A DNA stretch of 64,000 bases from a virus, in IMG/VR virus record IMGVR_UViG_3300045256_000753, positions 37,638 to 101,637 of that record, one strand, 5' to 3'. How positions within the stretch are numbered: position 1 is the first letter of the stretch; every line of letters begins with the position of its first letter. Positions 8,901 to 18,517 of the stretch are shown piece after piece. The position numbers and the translations under genes are program-made. Below the pieces are notes generated by a model, which was not told the origin of the DNA, ran no database searches, and saw only the letters and a program-made list of their open reading frames with translations.

Positions 8901-11900
8901 GTTGACCGTCTCGTCGAACGTCGCTGCCGTGACGATGTAAAAGTCACGGAAGGACACGAGGCCATCGGTAAATTCGACGATCGTGTTCGTCGAATACGCG
9001 GACGTGCGGTCCCCTTGAAGGACGATCGCGTTCATGCCCCGCGCGACCGAACCGAACGCTTGAAGCTCTTGCACGAAGTAGGCAGGAGCGCTCGTGGGGG
9101 TCGGGCCAGAGACGATGTAGAGATTCGGGTTGATGTAGTCGTTTTGGAATGTCTGCGTACCGGACAGCGTGACCGTCGTCTGGTTCGCACCGGAGTCGTA
9201 GCTCGACGAGCCGATCTGGTAGACCTCAACCTGCTCGATACGGAGCAAGAAGTTCGGTTGGAAGATCGAAGTCTGGTCCCCGGAGATGATGACCGAATTC
9301 TGTCCTTGGGTGATGGCGACCTGAGCCGTCAGCATCGGCGGGTTGAGGACCGTGATCGACTTCTCGCCGCCATTCGCCTCGTAGACGAAGTAGTCGATGA
9401 GGACGCGTTCGGTCGGAGCGACAACTGCTCCGTGCGGAAGGGCATCCGTGAGCTGATTGTCCGGAAGGAACGTGATCGTCGATGCAGCCGTGTTGACAAC
9501 GACTTGCGAGCTATCTTGCGGACGGCCGCCTCGGTAAACCTTCGGCGCCGGGTTGCTTGCCACCGTCTTCCCAGTGGGGTTGAAGGTGAGAACGCTCGTC
9601 GGCGACGGGTGGGGCTGCGTCAGTTCCTTGCGAACGAGGAAGGTTCCGGGCTCTCCGACGATCGGCGGCGCCGGGGGTGTCGGTGGCGACGTGATGGGCG
9701 GTGCCTCGACATACGTGAGAAGGATCTCCTCGTTGGCCAACATGCGCTGCGCGAACGTGATGAACCCCAGCGCCGGCTGGACCTGGTAATCCGTCCCCAG
9801 CGTCAGCTTTCGCACCCAGTAGAAGATGCGCGGCGGAGCAAGGTCGCCCGAGTTGAAGTTGAGGTTGCCCGTTGCCTGGCTGACTTCGACGTGGCCCGCA
9901 GGGAGGATCGACGGATTGGTGAATCCCGTGTCCGTCGAAACGGTCGTGACGACAGAAGAAAACGTCGCCCCGCTACCATTTCCGAATCGGATTCGCGACA
10001 CGCCAATGGCGCTCTTCGGAATGTGCAAGCGCCGGTACACACGGTACGTGCTGGACGACAGAGTGACGAAGGGTTGACCGGAGTCCACCGTCAGAGCGTG
10101 CTGGGCCACGCTGGTCACCGAGCGACTGCTACCGGAGTCCGGTCCGGATGTGATCCGAATGGTGTCCCCGATCTGCACGCCCGATACAATGAAGTCCGTT
10201 GCCCCATCGCTGAGGGTGACGAAATCCGGGTAGGTTGCGGTGCCAGAGGAGACGATAGAAGTCTCGTTCTGCCCGGTGCCGAGAGCGACGATTCGTTCGA
10301 CCGACGTGTTCGGATCGATGAGCTGGACCTTTTGGAAGAACCGGTCGGCGAGGATCTCTTTCCCGCTCAAGATCTCGTACGAGAGAGGCCCGGAGCCAGC
10401 GGGGGGCGGAACGTCAGTGTCAACGCTGGTCGCGGCGACCGACGTAATCGTGTAGACGCCCTTTGCATATCCGGCGAGCCCGACCAAGTAGTCCCCAGCG
10501 ACAACGCCGTCAGAGATGAAGTTCGCGCCCGTGTCCGTGAAAGTCGTTCCGCTGAATGCGCCGGTCGATCCGACAGCACGGTTGACGCCCGATGTCGTCG
10601 TGAAAAGGACGATGCCGGCAGTGGGATCGAAGAGGCAATCGGTGCCGATCGTGAGGGGCGAGTAGATCCCAGTGCCCGGCGACGTTTCGAGCGAGAGCTG
10701 TACGTTACCCGCGAGTACGAGTGGATCCGAGAGCTGCGCGGCGCCGGCCGGCTTCTGGAGCGGGATGAGGATGTTGTTCTTGCGCTGCGCGAACTGGAAC
10801 GTCCCCGAATCGAAGTCGATCGTGTAGCCGAGACCGGCCGGTGGGCTCGTGAGGTCCAAACGCGGAAGCGTGCCAGTGAAGGTTCCCTGCCCTTGGTTGA
10901 CCGTAACGATGAGGGTGTTGTCGTCCACTGGAACGGACGGCAAGAAGACTTGAGGCGAGCCAATGATCGGGTTGGCCCAAACGGCATCCGTCACCGTGTA
11001 GAGCGCCGTGACGTCTTTCACACCCGCCGTCTGCGCATCGAGGTTCACCGGGGATCGGAAGAAGCGCATTGAGATGCCGTTCTCGATGGCGAGATCGCCG
11101 AAGATGACTTGAACTTGCGCGGCGCCGAAACGCGCCTTGTCCGCAAGCGAGAACTGCACTCCTCCCGTTCCAGGATTCACCTGCACGGTGCCCGCTTGCC
11201 CGATAGGATCGAAGCTCGACGTGTAGACGAACTGGGGGAACTGGTAGTACGGGTTGGCATTCGGCAAAGCGAAAATGAGGTCTCCGCCAGCAGGAGGAAC
11301 GCTGCCGATCACACCCGGTGCCGTGATGGTGTTGAGCGCCTGCCTTGGAAGGAGGAGATCACGAGCAAGGAGCGTCCCGTCGAAGTAGACACCAAGTCCA
11401 GGGTTGGCGATGATATCGGCGTTGCTGAAATTCAGCTTGCCAGTCGTGCGCGCCCACTGGACGGTGCCGGCCGGAGGGCTGCCAAAGCTACCCTCGTTCG
11501 GAACCTCGACGGTGAGAAGCCACCTGTGAGATCCGATCCGGATGAGCGGGTACTGGGTTGTCGCCGGGAGCGGGTTGAGCAGGATCGTCTGGTCGCCGAT
11601 CGTTCCGATGCGGCCCGTCGATTTGCTGAACGGGAAATATTGCTGCTGTTGCCAGCGAACCGTTTGACCGTTGTAGGTCGTGAGGTCGGCCGGGTTCCAA
11701 TTGAGGTGGCCGGTCGAGAGCGAAAGCTCCGTCGTGCCGGCCGGAGGACTGCCGAAGTCTCCGTCCGTGAGGACAAGAGCAACCGTCTGCGTCGTGCCGC
11801 TGCCCACGCTTCCGATCGACAGACGGTAGGGTGCGGTTGCGAGAAGCTGGAGGGGCGGTGTGACGGTGAGGCGCTGTGAGTTCGAGTTCGGGCCTAGGGT

Positions 11901-12215
11901 GCCCGCGACCGTGATCTGCCCACCGGGCAACGTGCGGAAGCGGCCATTCTTCGACTCGTAGTCGAAACGTTGAACGATTTCGTTCTTGGTCCATCCGAAC
12001 TTGGCGTGGGCGATCAGGCCGTCCACGTTCGGAAGATCGCCCTCCGAGGTGACGATGACGAGATAGTCGTCCCGGGGGTTGGCTTCACTCGATGGATAGG
12101 CAGCGTTGAACGCGCCCGAGTTCGAGATGAAGTTGTTGGGCGTGCTTGTGAACGGCGAGTTGGACTGCCCTACGCGGGGCGGTTCAAGCACATACCCTGT
12201 GATCGAGAAGCCCAT
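5940..12215 (-). CDS. Giant (2091 aa) modular virion structural protein
   Basis: 2091 aa, the largest gene here. It is almost wholly beta-rich and modular. One recurrent module of about 60 residues has the pattern D-G-x-x-x-F-x-x-x-G-V, a short strand, G-x-x-x-G, I-x-x-V and a closing Y-x-I; at least four copies can be seen (around FISDGVVAGDYL, FIVSGVQIGDTI, FLGNGTEVGYTV and FLTSGVTTSHFV). Another N-terminal module repeats as SPPAGT followed by TG-x-LN(F/W). The last 200 residues become helical, ending in a Gln-rich helix. Start is ATG 12215 with an AAGGAA ribosome site. It sits directly after the spike and tip genes, so a baseplate or tail-fibre-network role is likely. No enzyme motif was found. 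Confidence 0.7.
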   Translation of the reverse strand: MGFSITGYVLEPPRVGQSNSPFTSTPNNFISNSGAFNAAYPSSEANPRDDYLVIVTSEGDLPNVDGLIAHAKFGWTKNEIVQRFDYESKNGRFRTLPGGQITVAGTLGPNSNSQRLTVTPPLQLLATAPYRLSIGSVGSGTTQTVALVLTDGDFGSPPAGTTELSLSTGHLNWNPADLTTYNGQTVRWQQQQYFPFSKSTGRIGTIGDQTILLNPLPATTQYPLIRIGSHRWLLTVEVPNEGSFGSPPAGTVQWARTTGKLNFSNADIIANPGLGVYFDGTLLARDLLLPRQALNTITAPGVIGSVPPAGGDLIFALPNANPYYQFPQFVYTSSFDPIGQAGTVQVNPGTGGVQFSLADKARFGAAQVQVIFGDLAIENGISMRFFRSPVNLDAQTAGVKDVTALYTVTDAVWANPIIGSPQVFLPSVPVDDNTLIVTVNQGQGTFTGTLPRLDLTSPPAGLGYTIDFDSGTFQFAQRKNNILIPLQKPAGAAQLSDPLVLAGNVQLSLETSPGTGIYSPLTIGTDCLFDPTAGIVLFTTTSGVNRAVGSTGAFSGTTFTDTGANFISDGVVAGDYLVGLAGYAKGVYTITSVAATSVDTDVPPPAGSGPLSYEILSGKEILADRFFQKVQLIDPNTSVERIVALGTGQNETSIVSSGTATYPDFVTLSDGATDFIVSGVQIGDTIRITSGPDSGSSRSVTSVAQHALTVDSGQPFVTLSSSTYRVYRRLHIPKSAIGVSRIRFGNGSGATFSSVVTTVSTDTGFTNPSILPAGHVEVSQATGNLNFNSGDLAPPRIFYWVRKLTLGTDYQVQPALGFITFAQRMLANEEILLTYVEAPPITSPPTPPAPPIVGEPGTFLVRKELTQPHPSPTSVLTFNPTGKTVASNPAPKVYRGGRPQDSSQVVVNTAASTITFLPDNQLTDALPHGAVVAPTERVLIDYFVYEANGGEKSITVLNPPMLTAQVAITQGQNSVIISGDQTSIFQPNFLLRIEQVEVYQIGSSSYDSGANQTTVTLSGTQTFQNDYINPNLYIVSGPTPTSAPAYFVQELQAFGSVARGMNAIVLQGDRTSAYSTNTIVEFTDGLVSFRDFYIVTAATFDETVNQTTLTLASNAIRQYVFGQQFLSYSIRPIFEKAPTVVHTRGVPVTTQPITVFRRIAGQVGKLLTSPTDYTIDDSGTIVYASPLLPNEEFSIFDTEHRTVSAGLNLKASYTCTIAPNQLNGLLGQVLNADYTVFSPDNFYYRVETMTNFKGEVQQTIQAAAQAGSPSSGPMTSNSSSPQLFNQGRDSVYFQEGHLANVDIIARTCLKFFNDAVNDLEDVLHAIDGRVVGDSDGRFLFDGNINNPVRTSVSQVTNQIDDLLVASPFPIPGGFVQQIYLPGPHSRFFKNRRNIFTPSPAQVGGSPHDGDIIAKFNYTSLFSLPPSIFKRWPRAQIQFDYPYGTTVFTVDNANGTSDALQRPAFITQMRVVIEDPQGRFYITDADTATVLGVTPTTITISLGAHSPTPGPDPGFVPAGSTIYVSPSDANSMLKDGNAPPPTPSSNGAYMMIYPIGKDVDANLSTGELLYITRKFPFDGIISSLPPPANIIPKSADIYPIQNGDVLQANGAGVNVNYTAPFKFSALFGGTLNDDGDQSVPIVGPTFDGELTPSGGGPLNVEAQAETPITGTLRTNTTAPFLGTGNLDVTKTIITLTAGNFPSPVPKVHDLVRILSGTNGATSWRRITAVTPNSVTVGLADAFASVDTNFQFTVAVSGTAITGTATLAGTTLTDLLANFLGNGTEVGYTVVMTGGPNIGLRRQIVAITSATTLTLDSAFPNPAGGTYRIDNPLDTYSGPIYTGVQTAVATEIATISTNPKSEQTSIFNFFTTVFTTVLSSAAGSVPSPGSSLLNDGTVNFLTSGVTTSHFVYIPTGTNAGIYGIGNVTAHQITIATTFPLAGAVTYQIVKAFGVSLATLQAIFGILGQNATFLTQTQAFQPVLNTQVPVLLSGVPDPAEFAIGLQTADLDTRSAQVQARLTYLADPGVGPRAILQSALASSERLYDKRFTWIDARINLQSGYLVLQQTAAANRVKQQQDVFNQLIKLLTVEGS

Positions 12216-12227
12216 TCGATTCCTTCT

Positions 12228-12800
12228 TCATACGATCTTGCCAACGCCCACCCCGGTTCCCCCGACCGGCGTCGGCGCCCCCATAATGGCGACCGGAATA
12301 GCAAAATCCTTGAACACATGATCCAAAGCCATGCCGATTGCTGTCGCCTTCTTGACCGTTCCCTGACCTTTCAAATCCACGCTCTCGAAGCCCTGAATCA
12401 TCAAAGGTACCGCAGAGCCTGCCCCGACGATTCGCGCTACACCGGCTCCCGCCCCGACTCCGGCGTGTGTCGTCACAAGGATGGCCTGGGCAAAGCCGGC
12501 CGAAAGGCCCGCAGCGATGCCTGCGGCCAACAGAGGAGCCATGGGCCCCAAAATCTGCTGGGACTGCATGCCGAGCAGAAGGCTGGCCAGGAGGAGGGGC
12601 GGCGGGACAATCAGCGGAGTGACACCGGCCCCAACGCCGAGTGTGCCGGTGTCGATCGTAACGACCGTGGCGGACCCGGCGAACAAGACCGTACCAGTCG
12701 CGATTCCGAGCGCGAGCTTCGGCATACCGGCGCCGATTTGGCCCGTGCCCGCCATCGCAGGAACGAGAGTCCCAGTGAGACCCACCGGAGTGAGCGGCAT
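12228..12800 (-). CDS. Glycine-rich protein after the spike gene, possible spike-tip (PAAR-like) protein
   Basis: 190 aa from ATG 12800 (MPLTPVGLTGTLVP); this ATG overlaps the TGA of the spike gene (TGATG), so the longer upstream frame is not needed. The protein is extremely rich in Gly, Ala, Val and Leu, with short repeats such as GTGQIGAGMPKL and GVGAGAGVARIVGAG and a C-terminal APTPVGGTGVGVGKIV. Genes at this position after a gp5/VgrG-like spike often encode the PAAR tip that caps the needle, and the sequence is compatible with such a small beta fold, but the diagnostic His/Cys metal ligands of PAAR proteins are not evident. Alternative: a membrane-associated or tail-tip protein unrelated to PAAR. 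Confidence 0.5.
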   Translation of the reverse strand: MPLTPVGLTGTLVPAMAGTGQIGAGMPKLALGIATGTVLFAGSATVVTIDTGTLGVGAGVTPLIVPPPLLLASLLLGMQSQQILGPMAPLLAAGIAAGLSAGFAQAILVTTHAGVGAGAGVARIVGAGSAVPLMIQGFESVDLKGQGTVKKATAIGMALDHVFKDFAIPVAIMGAPTPVGGTGVGVGKIV

Positions 12801-14968
12801 CAGAACGACCTCGAAACCGCACACCCTTGAAGTGGGAGACCCGTGATCCAATCGAGGGATGGCGTGCCGGGAGGCATCATGGGCAGACCACGAGCGATAC
12901 CGAAGACCGCTGCGGGACCCCCAAGAAGGACTTGAGGAGCAATCAAGGACACGGCAACACCCGCGACCATGGTTGCAGCCAAGCCCGCTGTCAGCGTGAT
13001 GGCCCCGCCGGCGATCGTGGAGTACGCGCCACCGGCGAGCTGGGAGAGCGCTCCGCCTACGGTGAATGAAGCGGAAGCGCCAGCGACGAGGGAGTACGCC
13101 GCACCAACGTTGTCACTCATGGCACCCGCGCCGGCTGTCGTGACGATTGCGCCCGCCGCCACCGTTTGGATCAAACCGCCTGCCAGGATGGTCGAGACCT
13201 TGCCGCCAGCGCTGATATTCTCCAGCACCTGGAGAGCGTATTGGTACTGGCTCTTTCCTGCGATCGTGCTGCTCAAATCGGACGCGTTCACGGAGTAGCC
13301 GTTGTTCGCGTTGATGTTCATGCGGTCCGTGTGGATGTTGTAGCCACCGTTGACCGTCGTCACTTTGGCGCCGCCGACGTTCTGGATGTTGTCTCCAGAG
13401 CAGAAGGTTTGCCTCACGCCCTGAATGTCTTCGGACAGGGCTACGTCGTTCGTGTCGGGCACGCCCTGGTAGCTCGCTTGAACCGACGAGTGATACCGAA
13501 CGTCGATGGCCTTGCCTTCCGAGCTAGACCCGATGTCGAGCACGACGCCACCAACGCAGGTGAGATTGATCGAGACGTTGCTGGGGCTTGCCGCACCGAT
13601 GTACGCCTTGAGCGCGCCGGACAACATGGCCTCGACCGAGACGTTCTTCGTTCCGGACGGGTACCTTTCGAAGGACGAGCCCGGGATGTTCAGAAAGAGC
13701 TTCCCCTGCTTCGACACGGCTGCGGCGAAATAGTTGTCGGTCGTGCTGCGCGGGGGATGGATTGCGAGGAGCGCGGCGCCAGCGGTCGTGAACACTTCCA
13801 GGTCATCGAGCGGAGAGCGCGGAACCTCGTCCATCGAAAAGGTGCCGGCTGCTTGGCTGGTGAAATCGTCGAAGAGCTTGGGCTTCGTGACACGGGAATA
13901 GGTGCGCTGCCCGAGCGAGGTAGAGAGGTCGTTGCCGACCGTCGTTCCAAGGACGTGCTCGATGTATGGACGCTTGCGGTCGATTTGGAAACCATCGATC
14001 TCGTCGAGCACCTGTTGTGTGAGGTCCGACGTATGATTGATCTGCATGCGGTATTCGACGAAAGGCTCCGCGCCGGCTCCGTTGTTCGGATCCTCGAAGT
14101 TCACCGCAGGGAATGTTGAGGGATAGAAGACGCGGCGACCGTTCGAGTAGGTCGTAGGCGGGAATTCGTTCGTGTCGTTGAATGCATCCAGCAACTTGCC
14201 GGTTGCGTCAGCGAGCTTGTTCGAGCTTCCAGCAAATCCAGGTCCGGCGCTCTGATAGACCGAACGACCAAAGTACCGCTCACTGCCAGCGTCCTTGAGC
14301 GTCTTGCCATCTGCGTGAAGGATGTCCGGATACGTGAAGTAACCGCCTCGACGAATCGGGCCGGAGATGCGGGTGACGCCGCTCTCGTTCTCCACACGAT
14401 GGATCGACTGAGCAACAAGGGTCCGATCCGTGTCCCTCAACTCGATGAGGTCTCCGGCACGGTTGGCCATTCGCACGTCTTTGGTCAGCGCGAACTCGGC
14501 ACCAGCGGCAGACATGCCTCCGACGTCGCCGGGGCGGAGCTTCAGGCGTTTGACGCGGTAGCTCGGGCCAAGAATCTGGCGGACGTTGGTTGCGTCCGTG
14601 GGATCGATTCCACCGGGATCGGTCGGGGCAAACGGATCGAACCGATTGCCAAGACGCTGCCCTGTCGGGATGTACCCGAGAATCATCGCCTCGAAGAGCT
14701 GTTTGTGCCGGCGTCGGTACCCCAGGATGACGATCGAGTTGACCTCGGGGATGCCTCCGAAGAAGCTTCGCGGGCCGCACATGGCTTGTGTGAGATCGAT
14801 CTCGAAACGATCTCCGCCGCCCGTGAGGACCCTCACGTCGGCTTTCATCGTCACCTCATCCACGCGCGTGATGAGGCCGAGCTTCAGGCCAAACGGATCG
14901 CCCGTGCTAACGAATTCCTTCCCGGGCGTGTGCCCGAGAGGGTGCTTCGGAATGTGTTCATTGGGCAT
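12800..14968 (-). CDS. Baseplate central spike protein (gp5/gpV/VgrG-like)
   Basis: 722 aa. Residues 25-105 look like the OB-fold of gp5/gpV-type spikes (GLITRVDEVTMKADVRVLTG, then PEVNSIVILGYRRRHK). A long middle domain follows. From about residue 545 to 700 the sequence becomes a repetitive small-residue beta region (VSTILAGGLIQTVAAGAIV, AGASASFTVGGALSQLAGG) typical of the triple-stranded beta-helix needle. Spike trimers puncture the outer membrane when the sheath contracts. It follows the hub gene with a 3-base gap and overlaps the probable tip gene by 1 base, the classical hub-spike-tip order. No lysozyme motif is visible in this protein; the hydrolase-like domain appears in a neighbouring gene. 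Confidence 0.8.
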   Translation of the reverse strand: MPNEHIPKHPLGHTPGKEFVSTGDPFGLKLGLITRVDEVTMKADVRVLTGGGDRFEIDLTQAMCGPRSFFGGIPEVNSIVILGYRRRHKQLFEAMILGYIPTGQRLGNRFDPFAPTDPGGIDPTDATNVRQILGPSYRVKRLKLRPGDVGGMSAAGAEFALTKDVRMANRAGDLIELRDTDRTLVAQSIHRVENESGVTRISGPIRRGGYFTYPDILHADGKTLKDAGSERYFGRSVYQSAGPGFAGSSNKLADATGKLLDAFNDTNEFPPTTYSNGRRVFYPSTFPAVNFEDPNNGAGAEPFVEYRMQINHTSDLTQQVLDEIDGFQIDRKRPYIEHVLGTTVGNDLSTSLGQRTYSRVTKPKLFDDFTSQAAGTFSMDEVPRSPLDDLEVFTTAGAALLAIHPPRSTTDNYFAAAVSKQGKLFLNIPGSSFERYPSGTKNVSVEAMLSGALKAYIGAASPSNVSINLTCVGGVVLDIGSSSEGKAIDVRYHSSVQASYQGVPDTNDVALSEDIQGVRQTFCSGDNIQNVGGAKVTTVNGGYNIHTDRMNINANNGYSVNASDLSSTIAGKSQYQYALQVLENISAGGKVSTILAGGLIQTVAAGAIVTTAGAGAMSDNVGAAYSLVAGASASFTVGGALSQLAGGAYSTIAGGAITLTAGLAATMVAGVAVSLIAPQVLLGGPAAVFGIARGLPMMPPGTPSLDWITGLPLQGCAVSRSF

Positions 14969-14971
14969 GGG

Positions 14972-17900
14972 TCACTTTGGCAGCGTGGCGAGTTTGGCTT
15001 GGTTGTTCGCGACGTTTTGTTTGAGCTGGCCGATCTGTTGCTGCAAAGAAGAAATCTGACCGGCCGGGTCCCCGCTCGTCGAGGTGCCCGAGGAAAGTTG
15101 CTTCTGCAACGTTTGAACTTGCCCTTCCAGGCGGGTGATTTGCGTGATGTCCGCGCTGATTTGGTTCGAAAGTGTGGCCTTGTCCGATGCGGCCTTCAAT
15201 TGGTCGCCGAACTTCGTCCACTGACGTTGCAGGTCGTTTTCGGCGCTGTTCACGGCACCGGCGATGGCGTTGGGATCCCCAAGCGCCGCGCGGTTGTTCG
15301 GCGCGAACGGCGGAGCGAATGCGGGCGGATTGTTGGGGGTGAACGAATCTGGGCTGTTCGAGAGCTTTCCTCCTGGCAGATAGTCGCCACGGATCGCTCC
15401 TTCGAACTGCTGGTGCGGACCGTCAAGTGCCTTGTAGAGACGTGCCAAGAATTGTTCGACGCGGGAGATGACCTCTTCACGCGACGGCGCGAGAGTGTGA
15501 TGCTGGGTCTGCACCTGTTGGAGCTGCCCTTGAAGGTCCGCGAGCTGGCGCTGGTCTTCTTCGAGGTGGACTTGAAGATCGTTCACGTACTGAATCGCGC
15601 GTCGCACGTTCACGTCGTCCGGCCCCTGCGGTTTCAGCGCTTGTAGATCCGCTTGCGCTTGGGTGATGAATCCTTGCGTGTTGGCGATATCCGTTTGGAG
15701 CTGGGCGATCTGGTTCTCCAAGTCCGCCGTCTGGAAGCTTCCCCCGACCGGCTGACCAAGAAGGACCGCCGCTGCCGTCGTCCTGTCTCCCCCGATCGCA
15801 GCGGTTTGCTGTGCTGACGCAAACGCGGGCGACTGATTGAACAGGCTGGTGCTGTCTTGGGTAGCCTGATTGAGCGTGCGCACCTGGTAGCCAACGTTGA
15901 TGAAGGCGAGGTCCGAACGGCCGAGGAGGCAGGGGCACTTGTCGTCGGGATCTTGCTCTTGCTGACGAATCGACATCTCGGCCAACGTCAAGGCACTCGA
16001 CAATTGCGACGCTTCGACGCTCGCAATTGCCCCCTCTTGTTCGGGGGAACCGAGAGGTGCGGCATCCACGAAGTTGTCACCGACGTCGGTGAACTGACCG
16101 GGCGTCCCATCCGGATTGATGACGGCCGACGTCTGGAGATCCTCCGGAGCGAGGCGCGCCACGGCATCGGCCGGATTCGAGTAGGCGCTTGCGATAGCCG
16201 TGAGGCCTTGCGATTGGGCGTTGAGGGTTTCGAACAGACCGCCGCCCAAGGCAAGCTGCATGTCGATGTTGGCGGGAGAGTTGACGTTGCCCGTGAGCAC
16301 GAGACGCCCATCCCTGAGTGACACGCGCCGGCCATAGCGGAAGTGCCCCACGACTTCGAAGCCTCGCTCGTCCGAGACAGGGCGGATCATGCTCGTCTTG
16401 CCGCGAAGAAGCTTGTCGTCCGAGGACGACGGCGTGACGTTCACGTTGCTCGATGGGAGGAGGACAATCTCGCCAATGACGCCCTTGCCCTCGTCGGACG
16501 AGTCATGCGCGTAGACGTAAACGCCGGCAGAGTTGAGACCATACTGGTAACGGTTCGTCGTGTACTTCTCTTTGATGCGATCGAAGTCCAGGTCTCGCGT
16601 CGCCTTGTCGAGGGTCGCAAGCTCTTGCTGCGCGACGTTTTGGAGTTTTTGCTCGTTTTGCTGCGAGACGTTCGAGTTGGTCCCAGGTGCCTTTTGGCCC
16701 TTCAACGTGTCGAGGTCGGTGTTCGCGGGCGCAAACGGGCGCGTGTACACCATGACAACGTTTGGGTATCCAACGATGCGGCCAGTCTTCGGGTGGCGAA
16801 GAATGACCGGCTCGTAGGGGTTGTCGGTGCCAGCGGCGACAGCAGTGGAGGCGGCCGGCAACGTCGCAGCGTTGTTCAACTTGAGATCGAACACTCCACG
16901 TGCAGACAGCTCACGCGACGTGTACTTGAACGACAGGTTCGCTTTGGCCCGGACGGACTGAGCGGAAGGCTGCGGTCCGGTAACTGTTTTGAGATTGATC
17001 GACGCGATGCCGCGAGGAGCCTTGAACTTCTCCCTGAGCGCCGTGAGCGTCAAGCTCGTTGTCGCACGACCGCCAAACGCGATGTTGTGCGAGATTCCTT
17101 GGACGTACCAGATCTGATCCTTAGGAGCGAGGTAGATCGGGAACCCGAGACGCATTTCCGAGCGCATCGGGATGGTCACCGTGGCCCTGTGCCGACGCGA
17201 ATTGATGCGGTCGAGCAGGTCGAGCCCATGGTAGAACATGAGCTGCTCGTTTCCGAGGAACTCGCTGTTGTAGCTTTGCGGGCGCCAGCCGTACTTGCGA
17301 AGGAGGTGGTAATCCGTGACGGACGTGAAGGGCGTTAGTTCTTCGGAGAAACCGTAGTCCACGTTGCCGTAGAGCGCGCCCTGCATCGTGAGCTGCGTCA
17401 CAACTTCGGCTTCCGACTCCGATAGACCCCAGTCGATGATGTCGATGTCTTGAATCCACGACACCGGCTTGTTCGCGAGGATGTCGAGGTTGTAAAAGGG
17501 CGGTTTGAAAACGATGTCGCCCGAGGGATCCATGAAGAACTCGAACCCGGCCGCTTCTTTGGCCGCGTGCGCGAGTTCGAGCTTCGTCTGGTATTCGCTC
17601 TGCCAGAAGTTGATTTGCCCGGCCTGAGTGAACTGAGTGCGGAAGGCCGTGACGCTCGGATCGGTCGGATCGAACACCATCTGGCCGGCGTCGGGACCGC
17701 CGTTTGCGTTTCGGACCGCCGAGGATGCGTAAGGTCTTCCGGGTGTCCCCTTCGATTTGCGCGAGTAGAACTGGTAGAGCGAGTCGCCACGAACCGCGAC
17801 GCCGTTGATGCCGTAGAGCATCAAATTCGAGCGGATCTTCTGGAACCTCTGCTCCCAGTAGAGCATGAGATCCGAGAGCGCCGCATCGAAGGTGGGCCTT

Positions 17901-18517
17901 TGCTGTTGCTCCTTGTAGAGCGACACAAGCGACCCCGTTCCGATCACGACGTCTCCGTACGACTGGAGAGCAAGCGACCAAATGACGTCGTACGGATTCA
18001 TGCCGTAGAAGACGTTGCCGAAGATGCTCCTGCCTTGCTGACCACTCGGCGCCGTGTACGCCGGGTTGATGTTCATGCGGCAGAGTTCCCACCACTTTAG
18101 GATGTCGGCGCAGTTGATGCTGACCGTGTGCTCGCCGCCCGAGTAGTTGTCCGTGACCTCGGTTACGAGTCCCCAAAAGATGGGGTAGTATTGCGGCACG
18201 CCCTCGACCAAGTAGTACCCCTTGGCGAAGATCTCGATCTCCATCATCGGCGTGATGACCGGCCGACCGTCGAAGAAGAAATCATCCACCGTATGCCTGG
18301 GGATGGAGAGCGAAACCGAGGCGCTTCCGGGCACGCTGTCGATGTTGAGATCGACCTGAATGCTCGTGATGTACTTGTTGAGATCGAACGTGCGGTTGCA
18401 CGAGGGGCAGCCGGTCACGTCCATCTCGCCGTTGATGTAGACAATCGCATCCGGCGCGGTGACCACCGTGGGGCGAACGTTCGGCTGATAGGTTCCTTGG
18501 AACGGACTACGTGCCAT
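14972..18517 (-). CDS. Baseplate hub protein (gp27/gpD-like) with long coiled-coil extension
   Basis: 1181 aa from ATG 18517, whose A is shared with the preceding TGA (TGATG). The first 500 residues resemble gpD/gp27 hub proteins: a beta domain (ITSIQVDLNIDSVPGSASVS, then MMEIEIFAKGYYLVEG), a FWGLVTEV strand and later a KDQIWYVQGISHNI segment. A CPSC pair near residue 40 may bind zinc. The C-terminal 350 residues are Gln-rich and heptad-like (LENQIAQLQTDIANTQ, ITRLEGQVQTLQKQL), predicting coiled coils not present in standard hubs. The hub trimer joins the spike to the tube, consistent with its place directly upstream of the spike gene. The role of the extension is unknown. Confidence 0.7.
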   Translation of the reverse strand: MARSPFQGTYQPNVRPTVVTAPDAIVYINGEMDVTGCPSCNRTFDLNKYITSIQVDLNIDSVPGSASVSLSIPRHTVDDFFFDGRPVITPMMEIEIFAKGYYLVEGVPQYYPIFWGLVTEVTDNYSGGEHTVSINCADILKWWELCRMNINPAYTAPSGQQGRSIFGNVFYGMNPYDVIWSLALQSYGDVVIGTGSLVSLYKEQQQRPTFDAALSDLMLYWEQRFQKIRSNLMLYGINGVAVRGDSLYQFYSRKSKGTPGRPYASSAVRNANGGPDAGQMVFDPTDPSVTAFRTQFTQAGQINFWQSEYQTKLELAHAAKEAAGFEFFMDPSGDIVFKPPFYNLDILANKPVSWIQDIDIIDWGLSESEAEVVTQLTMQGALYGNVDYGFSEELTPFTSVTDYHLLRKYGWRPQSYNSEFLGNEQLMFYHGLDLLDRINSRRHRATVTIPMRSEMRLGFPIYLAPKDQIWYVQGISHNIAFGGRATTSLTLTALREKFKAPRGIASINLKTVTGPQPSAQSVRAKANLSFKYTSRELSARGVFDLKLNNAATLPAASTAVAAGTDNPYEPVILRHPKTGRIVGYPNVVMVYTRPFAPANTDLDTLKGQKAPGTNSNVSQQNEQKLQNVAQQELATLDKATRDLDFDRIKEKYTTNRYQYGLNSAGVYVYAHDSSDEGKGVIGEIVLLPSSNVNVTPSSSDDKLLRGKTSMIRPVSDERGFEVVGHFRYGRRVSLRDGRLVLTGNVNSPANIDMQLALGGGLFETLNAQSQGLTAIASAYSNPADAVARLAPEDLQTSAVINPDGTPGQFTDVGDNFVDAAPLGSPEQEGAIASVEASQLSSALTLAEMSIRQQEQDPDDKCPCLLGRSDLAFINVGYQVRTLNQATQDSTSLFNQSPAFASAQQTAAIGGDRTTAAAVLLGQPVGGSFQTADLENQIAQLQTDIANTQGFITQAQADLQALKPQGPDDVNVRRAIQYVNDLQVHLEEDQRQLADLQGQLQQVQTQHHTLAPSREEVISRVEQFLARLYKALDGPHQQFEGAIRGDYLPGGKLSNSPDSFTPNNPPAFAPPFAPNNRAALGDPNAIAGAVNSAENDLQRQWTKFGDQLKAASDKATLSNQISADITQITRLEGQVQTLQKQLSSGTSTSGDPAGQISSLQQQIGQLKQNVANNQAKLATLPK

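Noticed and set aside
8421-11072. Plus-strand open frame of 883 codons
   Set aside because: Antisense to the 2091-aa structural gene, with the same shadow composition.
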